A stretch of 7,311 nt of DNA from Methylomarinum sp. (GTDB taxonomy: Bacteria; Pseudomonadota; Gammaproteobacteria; Methylococcales; Methylomonadaceae). Below the pieces are notes generated by a model that had not been told where the DNA came from, searched no databases, and saw only the letters and a list, made by a program, of their open reading frames with translations. Below, piece by piece: positions 1 to 6,144 of this stretch (its first letter is position 1; each line of letters opens with the position of its first letter). The stretch is taken from NCBI GenBank assembly GCA_013139755.1, contig WTAG01000147.1, positions 1-7,311 on the forward strand. Direction: 5' to 3'. The translations under genes and the position numbers were made by a program.

Positions 1-97
1 GAGAAAGAAATACTATATGTGCAGGAAGTACGGTAACTCAGTTTTGCAGGAGCAAAAACTGATAAAAAAGCCAGGGCCTTCTTCGCCAAGGAAATGA
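1..97 (+). pseudogene. IS3 OrfA remnant (C-terminal tail)
   Basis: Only the last codons of the small DNA-binding OrfA are visible. In one frame, positions 44-70 encode LQEQKLIKK, the typical leucine-zipper end of IS3 OrfA, and that frame stops at TGA 95-97. Just upstream, the coiled-coil-like stretch EKEILYVQEVR (1-33) lies in a different frame and runs into TAA at 34-36, which indicates an indel around 34-45. OrfA normally binds the terminal repeats through an N-terminal helix-turn-helix and is fused to OrfB by -1 frameshifting. The assignment rests on short matches to family patterns and on the adjacent OrfB. Confidence 0.55.
64..70 (+). promoter_or_regulatory. A AAA AAG slippery heptamer (programmed -1 frameshift site of IS3)
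   Basis: AAAAAAG is read as A AAA AAG in the OrfA frame (ATA AAA AAG). Slipping back one base gives AAA AAA GCC and enters the frame encoding KKARAFFAKEMK, the usual OrfA-OrfB junction of IS3-family fusion transposases. The site is intact, but the downstream frame now hits TAA at 100-102, so it can no longer yield a full OrfAB protein. Confidence 0.7.
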
Positions 98-973
98 AGT
101 AAAGTTTCTTTTTATTAAAAAAGAACGCTCTAAATTTCCCGTGAAATTTCTTTGTCACCATTTAAATGTGAGTCTATCTGCATATTATGCTTGGCTGCAT
201 CGACACGCTAAATTAATTGATGCGCAAGAACTGCATTTATACCGCCGATGCAAGGCTTTGTTTAATCAAAGTCGAGGCAGTTTAGGCACAAGACAGTTAG
301 CAAAGAAATTACGTGAAGAAGGCTTTACTGTAGGCCGTTATCGTACCCGTACATTAATGCGTCAATTAGGCTTAAAAGTAAAACAACGCCAAGCGTATAA
401 AGTGACGACTCAGCGTAAACACAGTCATAGAGTTGCTGATAATAAACTTAACCAGCAATTTAACCCAAGTACAGCAAATTTAGTATGGGCAGGTGACGTA
501 ACGTACCTGAGAACAAATCAAGGCTGGATGTATTTGGCGATTGTGATGGATTTATATTCGAGACGAATTATTGGTTGGAGTATCCATAAGCGCATGACTG
601 TTACATTGGTAGAACGAGCCATGAAAATGGCGATAAATTTGAGAAAGCCAATGCCAGGAGTAAGACTAATGTTTCATAGTGATAGAGGATCACAATACAC
701 CAGTGAGCATTTTGGCAACCTGTTAAAGCAGCACCAAATAACACCCTCGATGAGTAGTGTTGGTGCCTCTGTTTAGATAATGCCGTTGTGGAACGGTTCT
801 TTGGCAGTTTAAAACATGAGTGGCTATTAAAAGTGATTCACTTAACCCGTGAATCCATGAAGTTAGATGTTGAGGCTTATATACGCTATTACAATCAAGA
901 CAGGCTTCATACAATACTAGGTGATTTATAGCCTATTAACTATGAAAAATTCCAATTGAAGGTGTCCTGTTAG
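70..973 (+). pseudogene. IS3-family transposase OrfB (DDE integrase fold), frameshifted
   Basis: This was the catalytic transposase that cuts and joins IS3 ends. Three segments are visible. Positions 70-99 encode ARAFFAKEMK and then stop at TAA 100-102. Restoring one A gives KVKFLFIKKERSKFPVKF and continues into the long open segment 141-776. That segment carries the HTH_21-like N-terminal region and the rve core, with catalytic Asp in WAGDVTYL (codon 495-497) and in FHSDRGSQY (codon 681-683). At 767-769 a 2-base gain turns the expected GACLDNAVVERFFGSLK into GASV-stop. Two bases over, the frame resumes at 770 with CLDNAVVERFFG, giving the catalytic Glu at 791-793. A TAG at 929-931 replaces the expected Ser of GDLSPINYE, and the original stop is TAG 971-973. 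Three independent lesions make a functional product very unlikely. Confidence 0.9.
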
Positions 974-982
974 ACTTGACCA
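962..982 (+). repeat. Probable right terminal inverted repeat of the IS3 element
   Basis: Directly over and after the OrfB stop lies GTGTCCTGTTAGACTTGACC followed by A. Read inward from the end, it starts TGGTCAAG, and IS3-family ends start with TG and finish with CA. The left copy is outside the window, so the repeat cannot be paired here. The boundary is supported by the interrupted transposase frame on the other strand, which is native up to base 983. Confidence 0.5.
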
Positions 983-1165
983 GAATAATGGCTTGATATG
1001 AGCGCAGTACGGACAGGCATTCTTTGCATCAAAGGCGTTTTCTATTAATTCGCTAACCTTGGGTTCATCCGATAATTGAGTTAATGTCGATACTAATATT
1101 GTTCGCTGATGATGATCTAATTGATTTATTACGGAAACCAATTCTAAAAATTCTAGCGTTTTCAT
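983..1165 (-). pseudogene. IS1595-like transposase, N-terminal 61 codons, disrupted
   Basis: The product begins MKTLEFLELVSVINQLDHHQ and reaches CPYC at residues 51-54. This matches the layout of IS1595-type transposases: a short helical lead followed by a zinc ribbon with two CxxC knuckles before the catalytic domain. Only the first knuckle remains. From residue 62 (WSSLTG onward) the open frame is antisense IS3 sequence, running on to a stop at 926-928, so those 18 residues are not native. The start is well supported by GGGAG seven bases before the ATG. The catalytic domain is absent, so the gene is dead. Family assignment rests on a short N-terminus and is moderate. Confidence 0.65.
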
Positions 1166-1246
1166 GATTATCTCCCACTAAAGTGGTTTATATCCTTTCA
1201 GACACTAAGTTCCAGTTAAAATTCCACACTTAACGGTGACATAGCC
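983..1246 (-). mobile_element. Truncated IS1595-like insertion sequence (left-end fragment)
   Basis: This fragment carries the start of an IS1595-like transposase gene, its SD sequence and about 80 bases of upstream terminal DNA. The outer end is placed at 1246, where the minus strand begins GGCTATGTCACCGTTAAGTG after a run of seven A. I take this as the terminal inverted repeat by its position and general appearance, without a partner copy to compare. The inner side is cut off at 982/983 by the IS3 element, and the rest of the element, if it survives, lies left of the window. A 5-bp-arm inverted repeat, CCACT/AGTGG, sits at 1175-1186, just before the SD. Confidence 0.6.
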
Positions 1247-1251
1247 TTTTT

Positions 1252-1890
1252 TTAAGTTAAACATCGCTTTAAAACATCAATAGCTTCTTCACAAGAAATA
1301 CTTTCTTTTTCACTTTCTAAAATATAATGTGCTAAATTCAGGATACATTTCCAGTTTTCATTATGCTCAATAAATTGAAATGCTTGTGAAAATAACATCA
1401 GCATTTTTTCTTCACGCAGCTCTTTTGAAGGGATGAAATATTCTAGATAACTGTAGGCTTTTTCAACATCTGATGAGCCACCGTAGTAATTTAAAGCATG
1501 TGGATTTAGCAGGTTAAAATTTAAGGCTTCGTTATCTCTGATAGACACGTATTTTGCTTCAGCTAAAGGTCCAACCAGTAAATTAATTACGTCAGCTTCA
1601 TAGGCTGTTTGGTAATTGAGTTGTTCTTCATCTGTTAATTGATGGATGTTCTTAAGTCCAGTTATCGGCAGGTTCTGAATCAATCGACCATCAATCACTT
1701 TGGCAAACAATTGTTTACCTGAATCGCAAGGTTTACTTATTTGAATTTTAAAAAAGACAGGGGGTAATTGTTTTAGCTTATTGCCTAGATAGATACTGGC
1801 CGCATGACCTGCCTCATGAAAAGCAGTTTGTTGAGTGAGATCTTGGTTGTATTGAGAATAGGCATAATTTGACTGATAATTGCGCTGCAT
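1252..1890 (-). CDS. Stand-alone M41 (FtsH)-like zinc metallopeptidase domain protein
   Basis: The predicted protein has 212 residues. Counting from the chosen ATG, HEAGH lies at residues 25-29, the zinc-binding HExxH helix. LLVGPLAEAKY at about 104-114 corresponds to the FtsH helix LLGGRAAEE, and GGSSDVEKA at 137-145 corresponds to the FtsH GASNDL motif, whose Asp is the third zinc ligand. This order and spacing match the M41 peptidase domain. The AAA+ ATPase and transmembrane segments of FtsH are absent, so it should be soluble and ATP-independent, or should borrow an unfoldase. Its substrate is unknown. The start is ATG 1890 rather than the in-frame TTG at 1902, because GGAG lies six bases before the ATG and is overlapped by the TTG extension. 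The gene is monocistronic here. Its stop codon lies five bases from a dead IS1595-like end, apparently without loss of coding sequence. All three ligands are present, so it is probably active. Confidence 0.75.
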   Translation of the reverse strand: MQRNYQSNYAYSQYNQDLTQQTAFHEAGHAASIYLGNKLKQLPPVFFKIQISKPCDSGKQLFAKVIDGRLIQNLPITGLKNIHQLTDEEQLNYQTAYEADVINLLVGPLAEAKYVSIRDNEALNFNLLNPHALNYYGGSSDVEKAYSYLEYFIPSKELREEKMLMLFSQAFQFIEHNENWKCILNLAHYILESEKESISCEEAIDVLKRCLT

Positions 1891-1900
1891 GACGATCTCC

Positions 1901-1924
1901 AAAAAAATGCGGTCAGAGACCGCA
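1901..1924 (-). terminator. Terminator-like hairpin plus U7 in the protease 5' leader
   Basis: On the minus strand TGCGGTC-TCT-GACCGCA forms a perfect 7-bp stem with a 3-base loop (1908-1924), followed at once by seven T (1901-1907). This is the classical intrinsic terminator pattern. The U-tract runs directly into GGAG, the Shine-Dalgarno sequence of the metallopeptidase gene. No gene is visible immediately upstream for it to terminate, so it is best read as an attenuator or leader element controlling that gene. Confidence 0.65.
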
Positions 1925-1938
1925 CAAAGGAAGGGTGT

Positions 1939-1960
1939 AAAAACTCAGACTCCCTGAGTT
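1939..1960 (-). promoter_or_regulatory. Second hairpin of the protease leader
   Basis: AACTCAG-GGAGT-CTGAGTT forms a perfect 7-bp stem with a 5-base loop on the minus strand, followed by a short T5 run that starts within the stem end. It lies 17 bases upstream of the terminator-like hairpin. Its loop carries GGAG, the same sequence as the real SD. Its role is inferred from position only. Confidence 0.45.
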
Positions 1961-1989
1961 AGTACGGGGTGTATATAAGAGTTGACTAT

Positions 1990-2018
1990 AGTGTAATCAG
2001 TATGGGCGTAGTTGAAAA
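1990..2018 (-). promoter_or_regulatory. Candidate sigma-70-type promoter of the protease gene
   Basis: On the minus strand TTTTCA (2013-2018) and TACACT (1990-1995) are separated by 17 bases. Each matches 4 of 6 consensus positions, so the promoter would be weak. Transcription would start near 1983 and give a leader of about 93 bases containing both hairpins. The -35 element abuts the 12-bp-arm palindrome. The call is tentative. Confidence 0.3.
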
Positions 2019-2019
2019 T

Positions 2020-2049
2020 GCGACATTTTGTGACATGACAAAATGTCGC
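2020..2049. promoter_or_regulatory. Perfect 12-bp-arm palindrome, operator-like
   Basis: GCGACATTTTGT and ACAAAATGTCGC are exact reverse complements separated by GACATG. The right half also contains GACAAAATGTC (2037-2047), itself an odd-centred palindrome, and the left half is close to one, so the site may be two adjacent dimer sites. No T-run follows on either strand, which argues against a terminator. TGAAAATG occurs as a direct repeat at 2013-2020 and 2050-2057, bordering the palindrome. It lies immediately upstream of the candidate protease promoter, so a repressor or activator site is the simplest reading. The cognate regulator is not in the window. Confidence 0.5.
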
Positions 2050-2141
2050 TGAAAATGGCATAAGCCTTGCTGTGTATAACTTTTACGACTGTGTAAATGA
2101 TTGATAAATGTGCAATAAAACAGCATAAATACAGAATAATA

Positions 2142-2175
2142 TGTGATATGCCCTATTAAACTGGGGCATATCACA
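2142..2175 (-). terminator. 12-bp-arm inverted repeat downstream of recB, possible terminator
   Basis: TGTGATATGCCC and GGGCATATCACA are exact reverse complements around a 10-base loop (2154-2163). It is the first strong hairpin after the recB stop, 91 bases downstream. On the minus strand the tail is only U-rich (ATATTATTCTG), and on the plus strand a T6 run begins about 10 bases after the stem. It is therefore not a textbook terminator, and it could instead be a dispersed palindromic repeat. Confidence 0.35.
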
Positions 2176-2266
2176 CACAATGCTATTTTTTGTATGGACA
2201 ATGGCTCTGTGTGATTTTATCTTTGTTAAATTTAATTAAGGATAGAGGGCCAGGCATGACCAATAA

Positions 2267-5200
2267 TTACGTTGAAATAAACAAATCAGCAAGTTGATCA
2301 ATTTTTTCTAGCTCAGGCTTAGTCTGGTAAACCCCGCTATTTTCTAGTTTTTCATCCATACCCCGAACAAATAAATACATTACCCCACCAAAATGTTGTT
2401 GATAACTGTAATTGGGTAGTCTGGTTTTAAGGTATTGGTGTAAAACCAAAGTGTAAATCCAATATTGCAGGCCATAATTATGCTCACGCATAGACTTAAT
2501 TAAATCATCTTGCTCATAGCTCTCTAGCCCATTAGATTTGTAGTCCATTACATAATATTGTCCATTATGTTCACAAATTAAATCAATAAATCCGGTTAAA
2601 TATCCACACATTATTTTTTCAGAAAGCGGTTGATAAGTTGGGCAGTCTTGTAATATGTGATTAATCTGGCTGACATCCATGGTTTTCATGGACAGATAAA
2701 AAGGCATTTCTTTTAAGCATTGCTGATCTTTCAGCTGTTTTAAGCTAAAACAATCCGTTGCTGTGGATAAGTTTGTATTGACTGTCTGTCTTAATAAATC
2801 GTCAATTTGTTCTGGATAGTCTGTTTTTAAGCCATAGCGTAAACAGGCTTTATCACGCTGCTCAGTAATATCATTGTCTTTAGCCAAGATATAAAACGGT
2901 ATATTTTCCAGTAAATCATGAATTACATTTCCCGTGTGAGCACCGCGAGGTAATTCCTCTTTATCTACTTTGATAACAGGCAGGCTATTGTCTTCCCTGG
3001 CTTTATCATCAGGTAATTCAGGCGCATCATGAGTACTTAGGTACGAAAGTGCGCTATAACTACTCATTTGCCAATAGCTATAGAGAGAGCGTTGTCTTTT
3101 TTTATAATTGAGTTGATCTGATGAGTGTTGAGCTTGCCAGCTATTGTGGATGGTTTGTTCAGTCTCTAATAACCGATATTCAAAAACATCAGCTTGCTGC
3201 TTACTAAAATGTTGTAATTTTTGTTGTTGCTGTAAAAAATCATTGCCAGAAAAGTTGAGTAAATAAGCTATGGCAGATTCATTGGCTTTATCTTTTGTAC
3301 GTACGTCTGCCCAGTTAATATAACAACGATATTTTGCACGGGTAACTGCGACATAAAAAACTCTTAGATCTTCCTGTAACTCTTCAGCTAATGCATTTTG
3401 GCGATGCTGTTCAAATTGTTCTGAGCCTATATCAGCAATCATTTCATCATTTGAATAACATTTAATCACTGATTGTTCTTTGTTTAAACGAGTCCCCCGC
3501 TGCCACAAAAAAGGACAAAAAACGATAGGATATTCCAGGCCTTTTGAACTGTGCATAGTGATGATTTTTACAGCATCATCATCACTTTCTAATCGTAGCT
3601 GTTGTTCATCTGAGCTAGCATTGCCAGATGTTGCTTGAGTAATATTATTATGTAGCCAGTCCAGTGTTTTATTAATACCTAAATGTTCATCAATCGCTGC
3701 TTGTTGGACTAATTCAATACTGTGTTGAAGATTGGTAATGCATCTTTCAGCTTGTGGATATCTTGATAAATGAGGGTAGACATTCTCATTGGCAAGCAAG
3801 CGTTGCATCATCGCCATTAAACCTTTATTTTGCCAAATGTTTTGGTAATCTAGAAAACGCGATAACCAATCGTCCATGGTCAGTTCATTATTCAGTGCCT
3901 GGAATAGTTGCTGGCCATTTAAATTAAACCAGTTGAGCGTTAGTGTTTGTTTAAGTAAGGCATTGTTAGTAGGCTCGGCAACAGCTTGTAATACGGTGTA
4001 AAGATCAAATGCTTCTGTTGAGGCAAAGACGGATTCCTTACTATTAATGACGGCCGTGACCCCAGCTGCATTTAAGGCCTGTTGAAACTCTTTTGCCTGT
4101 GGATTAGTCCTTACCAAAATGGCAATATCTTTAGCTTGTATGGCTTTTTCTTGAACAGTAAAATCAGCAATTAACAGCTCTAAAATTTCGTTGACTACGG
4201 CTGTTTTTATTTCTGCTGTCGCTTTTCCTGCTGTCCAGAATGCTTTATCATTTTTATCCAGTTGCCATAAAACAATAGGTGGTAATGACTGCTCATTAAT
4301 TAAAAGCCCCTGCTCTGCCGTTAATCCCGCAGCAACAGGGGTAAATGTGAGTTTGTCTGATAAAAAAGGCTTATCAGTGTTAAATAAGCGGTTAACTCCC
4401 TCAACTAATAGAGGGTGTGATCGCCAATTAAAACCTAAATTGAACTCATGATTTGCAAGTTGTTTGGCTGAGAAATAGGTCTGTATATCAGCTCCCCTAA
4501 ATTTATAAATAGCTTGTTTAGGGTCACCAATTAAATATAAAGCATGTTCAGAGGAATGGAATAGGCTAGAAAAAATCAGCCATTGATTTTGGTCATTATC
4601 CTGAAATTCATCAATTAAAGCGGCTTGGTAATGCTGTTGTATTTCAAGACGTAGTGCCTGGCCTTTTTCAGACTTTAAGGCTTCAGCAAGACGGCTTATT
4701 AAATCATCAAAGGATAAAATATTCAGTTGCTGAAGTTTTTTGCTTACATCCTTATGCAGAGTCTGTAATAGTGAGCGACGAAACATCAGGCTAATATTTC
4801 GTATCGCATGGTCTAGTTGTTCAAATGACTGAGAATTAAACCCCAGCTCTTCAATATAAAGCTGTTTTTGTTCATCACTAGGCATTGGATTGGCTTTACT
4901 TTTTCTAAATTTCTGACCATTTAACCCATCAAGCAAACCTTGCTGAGTGAACAGTGAAAAGTCAGGCGTAGTAATCGATTTTTCATCTAGCCAGTCAGAT
5001 AAACAGTAATTGGTGTTTTTAAAATCAGTTTGAAAGCTGTCTTTAAACTTACCTTCTTGTAGTTTTTCTTCTATGGTTTGTAAAGAGGATGATATGTTTA
5101 TTTTACAGTTAGAAATGCATTGTTTTAGCTTAATCAGAGCTAGCTCAAGATCTTCGTAATCAGGAACAACTGTAAGTTCCGGGGCAATAAAATCGACACT

Positions 5201-5770
5201 GGCCAGTAATTGGTCCGGTGTTTTATATTGTGCTGTTAACAGACTGGCTTCCCAGGCAGAACGGGGATAAACTTGCTGACGCCAGAAATCATCTGAGCAG
5301 GCTTGTTTAATACTGGATATATCGCCGGTTAATTCAGAATCAAATAACTGTCCACTTTCTAATGCGTGTTCAGCAAGAATACGCTGACAAAAGCCATGTA
5401 TGGTAAAAATTCCTGCCTGATCTATATCCATTAGCGCATTATTAAGACGCTGAATGATAAGGTCTTGTACTATACTGAGACTATCTAGCCATTGTTTGAC
5501 ATTACTTTCTAGCTGATCATTATTACCCTGTGCATAAAGCCGTGTTTCTGCAAGACGCTTACGAATTCTATCTTTCAGCTCTTCTGTAGCAGCTTTGGTA
5601 AAGGTAACGACAAGAATCTGTTTAATGCCCAAATCTTGTTCAACCACAAAGCGCAATACCAGCATGGCGATGGTATAGGTTTTTCCTGTCCCTGCACTGG
5701 CTTCTATCAGATTAATACCTGTTAATAACTCGGTATTAATCGGGTCAAAGTTTGGGAGAGGTTTAGTCAT
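2267..5770 (-). CDS. recB: RecBCD enzyme (exonuclease V) subunit RecB
   Basis: RecB is the 3'-5' helicase and the sole nuclease of RecBCD, which processes double-strand ends for RecA and degrades foreign linear DNA. The 1167-residue length is close to E. coli RecB (1180). The superfamily 1A motifs are intact: Walker A EASAGTGKT (23-31), VVTFTKAATEEL (54-65), FTIHGFCQRIL (122-132), Walker B IDEFQD (386-391), GDPKQAIYKFRG (415-426), FNWRSHP (447-453), VKIITMHSSKGLEYP (734-748) and FYVAVTRAK (805-813). The C-terminal nuclease has GNVIHDLLE (His951), GFIDL (Asp1063) and DYKSN (Asp1076, Lys1078), with the same Asp-to-DYK spacing as in E. coli. The start at 5770 fits the family N-terminus (DPINTELL..LIEASAGTGKT), although the SD is weak. 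Neither recC upstream nor recD downstream is present; a DUF4389 gene precedes it by 64 bases. It should be active if partners are encoded elsewhere. Confidence 0.96.
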   Translation of the reverse strand: MTKPLPNFDPINTELLTGINLIEASAGTGKTYTIAMLVLRFVVEQDLGIKQILVVTFTKAATEELKDRIRKRLAETRLYAQGNNDQLESNVKQWLDSLSIVQDLIIQRLNNALMDIDQAGIFTIHGFCQRILAEHALESGQLFDSELTGDISSIKQACSDDFWRQQVYPRSAWEASLLTAQYKTPDQLLASVDFIAPELTVVPDYEDLELALIKLKQCISNCKINISSSLQTIEEKLQEGKFKDSFQTDFKNTNYCLSDWLDEKSITTPDFSLFTQQGLLDGLNGQKFRKSKANPMPSDEQKQLYIEELGFNSQSFEQLDHAIRNISLMFRRSLLQTLHKDVSKKLQQLNILSFDDLISRLAEALKSEKGQALRLEIQQHYQAALIDEFQDNDQNQWLIFSSLFHSSEHALYLIGDPKQAIYKFRGADIQTYFSAKQLANHEFNLGFNWRSHPLLVEGVNRLFNTDKPFLSDKLTFTPVAAGLTAEQGLLINEQSLPPIVLWQLDKNDKAFWTAGKATAEIKTAVVNEILELLIADFTVQEKAIQAKDIAILVRTNPQAKEFQQALNAAGVTAVINSKESVFASTEAFDLYTVLQAVAEPTNNALLKQTLTLNWFNLNGQQLFQALNNELTMDDWLSRFLDYQNIWQNKGLMAMMQRLLANENVYPHLSRYPQAERCITNLQHSIELVQQAAIDEHLGINKTLDWLHNNITQATSGNASSDEQQLRLESDDDAVKIITMHSSKGLEYPIVFCPFLWQRGTRLNKEQSVIKCYSNDEMIADIGSEQFEQHRQNALAEELQEDLRVFYVAVTRAKYRCYINWADVRTKDKANESAIAYLLNFSGNDFLQQQQKLQHFSKQQADVFEYRLLETEQTIHNSWQAQHSSDQLNYKKRQRSLYSYWQMSSYSALSYLSTHDAPELPDDKAREDNSLPVIKVDKEELPRGAHTGNVIHDLLENIPFYILAKDNDITEQRDKACLRYGLKTDYPEQIDDLLRQTVNTNLSTATDCFSLKQLKDQQCLKEMPFYLSMKTMDVSQINHILQDCPTYQPLSEKIMCGYLTGFIDLICEHNGQYYVMDYKSNGLESYEQDDLIKSMREHNYGLQYWIYTLVLHQYLKTRLPNYSYQQHFGGVMYLFVRGMDEKLENSGVYQTKPELEKIDQLADLFIST

Positions 5771-5785
5771 GAGCTATTTTTCTAT

Positions 5786-5817
5786 CTGTAGAAAGCGTAC
5801 TGAAGTCCGCTCTACAG
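5786..5817 (-). repeat. REP-like extragenic hairpin between the DUF4389 gene and recB
   Basis: On the minus strand CTGTAGA-GCG pairs with CGC-(TT)-TCTACAG, and the top closes as AC-TTCA-GT. The result is a stem of 10 or more bp with a 2-base bulge. The GTAG start followed by GCGGACTTCAGT resembles REP elements mobilised by RAYT transposases, here slightly degenerate. No T-run follows, so it is not an obvious terminator. It occupies half of the 64-bp gap and could affect recB mRNA stability. The REP label is inference until other copies are found. Confidence 0.45.
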
Positions 5818-5834
5818 TTTAGAACAGGGGAGGG

Positions 5835-6140
5835 TTAGTCTTTAATTTCAGGTAGCTCTAGTTCTTCTGTTAAGTTCCAGTCAGAAAATGGGAAAGGTAA
5901 GCTATCTGTGTTGTAGGTCAAAAATAAAATAATGTGATATAGATAAACGGAAAGTGTGCGTCCGAAATCAAGAATATTTTTATTAGGTTCGCCAGTTAAC
6001 AGTGCAGAAGCTACTTGTAAAAAGATAACAGCCCATAACAAAATTCTAACTAATCCAACGATCACCGCAAAAACCAGCATAAAGAAAATGCGTTTCCAGG
6101 TGCTGATTTTTTTAAGGTTATCGTTTATTTCTTGTTGCAT
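5835..6140 (-). CDS. DUF4389 family small membrane protein
   Basis: This is a 101-residue protein of unknown function. It has a positively charged lead (KKISTWKR), a hydrophobic span at about 18-48 containing one Arg (VRILLWAVIFLQVASALL), the turn TGEPNKNILDFGRTLSVYLYHI, a second hydrophobic stretch at about 63-76, and the PFPFSDW segment followed by an acidic tail. That order, particularly the Q..SALLTG..N..L..FG..L..Y core and the closing PFP-W, is what I recognise as DUF4389. It probably sits in the inner membrane with two passes. The gene starts four bases after the stop of the DUF2333 gene, and its SD (AAAGG) overlaps the last codons of that gene, so the two are very likely co-transcribed and translationally coupled. 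Function is not known. Confidence 0.75.
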   Translation of the reverse strand: MQQEINDNLKKISTWKRIFFMLVFAVIVGLVRILLWAVIFLQVASALLTGEPNKNILDFGRTLSVYLYHIILFLTYNTDSLPFPFSDWNLTEELELPEIKD

Positions 6141-6144
6141 GATA

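Larger units (their letters stand above)
1..982 (+). mobile_element. Degenerate IS3-family insertion sequence (right part, left end outside window)
   Basis: The segment holds the end of an OrfA-like frame, an A6G slippery heptamer, an OrfB integrase-type transposase and a right terminus reading towards CA at 981-982. This is the standard layout of IS3-family elements. The left end and most of orfA lie outside the window. The copy is dead: orfA/orfB continuity is lost by frame changes near 34-45 and 97-99, a 2-base gain near 767-769 and an in-frame TAG at 929-931. The right boundary is inferred from the point where a minus-strand IS1595-like transposase frame loses its family sense. The exact end and any target duplication cannot be verified without the left end. 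Confidence 0.85.
1925..2266. other. Intergenic region between the protease gene and recB
   Basis: These 342 bases contain no convincing gene. They hold the upper leader hairpin, the candidate promoter, the operator-like palindrome and the second palindrome. No remnant of recD, which normally follows recB, was recognised. The stretch 2058-2141 is plain AT-rich DNA with nothing I can name. Confidence 0.6.

Noticed and set aside
723..914. A 63-residue minus-strand open frame
   Set aside because: It lies antisense to the frameshifted IS3 transposase and has no recognisable family pattern; treated as a shadow.
1891..1902. A TTG start at 1902 extending the protease by MEIV
   Set aside because: The extension overlaps the GGAG SD that serves the ATG at 1890, and its own upstream region is the U7 tract of a hairpin.
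2142..2175. A CRP-type site (TGTGA...TCACA)
   Set aside because: The half-sites are 24 bases apart instead of 6, so this is not a CRP site.
1986..2201. A 71-residue minus-strand open frame in the recB-protease gap
   Set aside because: It runs through both long palindromes, has no good SD, and its Cys/His/Phe-rich composition looks like translated non-coding AT-rich DNA.
2183..2257. A 24-codon frame (MPGPLSLIKFNKDK...) starting 9 bases after the recB stop, possibly a recD remnant
   Set aside because: It has no SD and no likeness to RecD that I can support, and it stops quickly.
4191..4451. An 86-residue plus-strand open frame
   Set aside because: It lies wholly antisense inside recB, where the minus-strand protein is well conserved.
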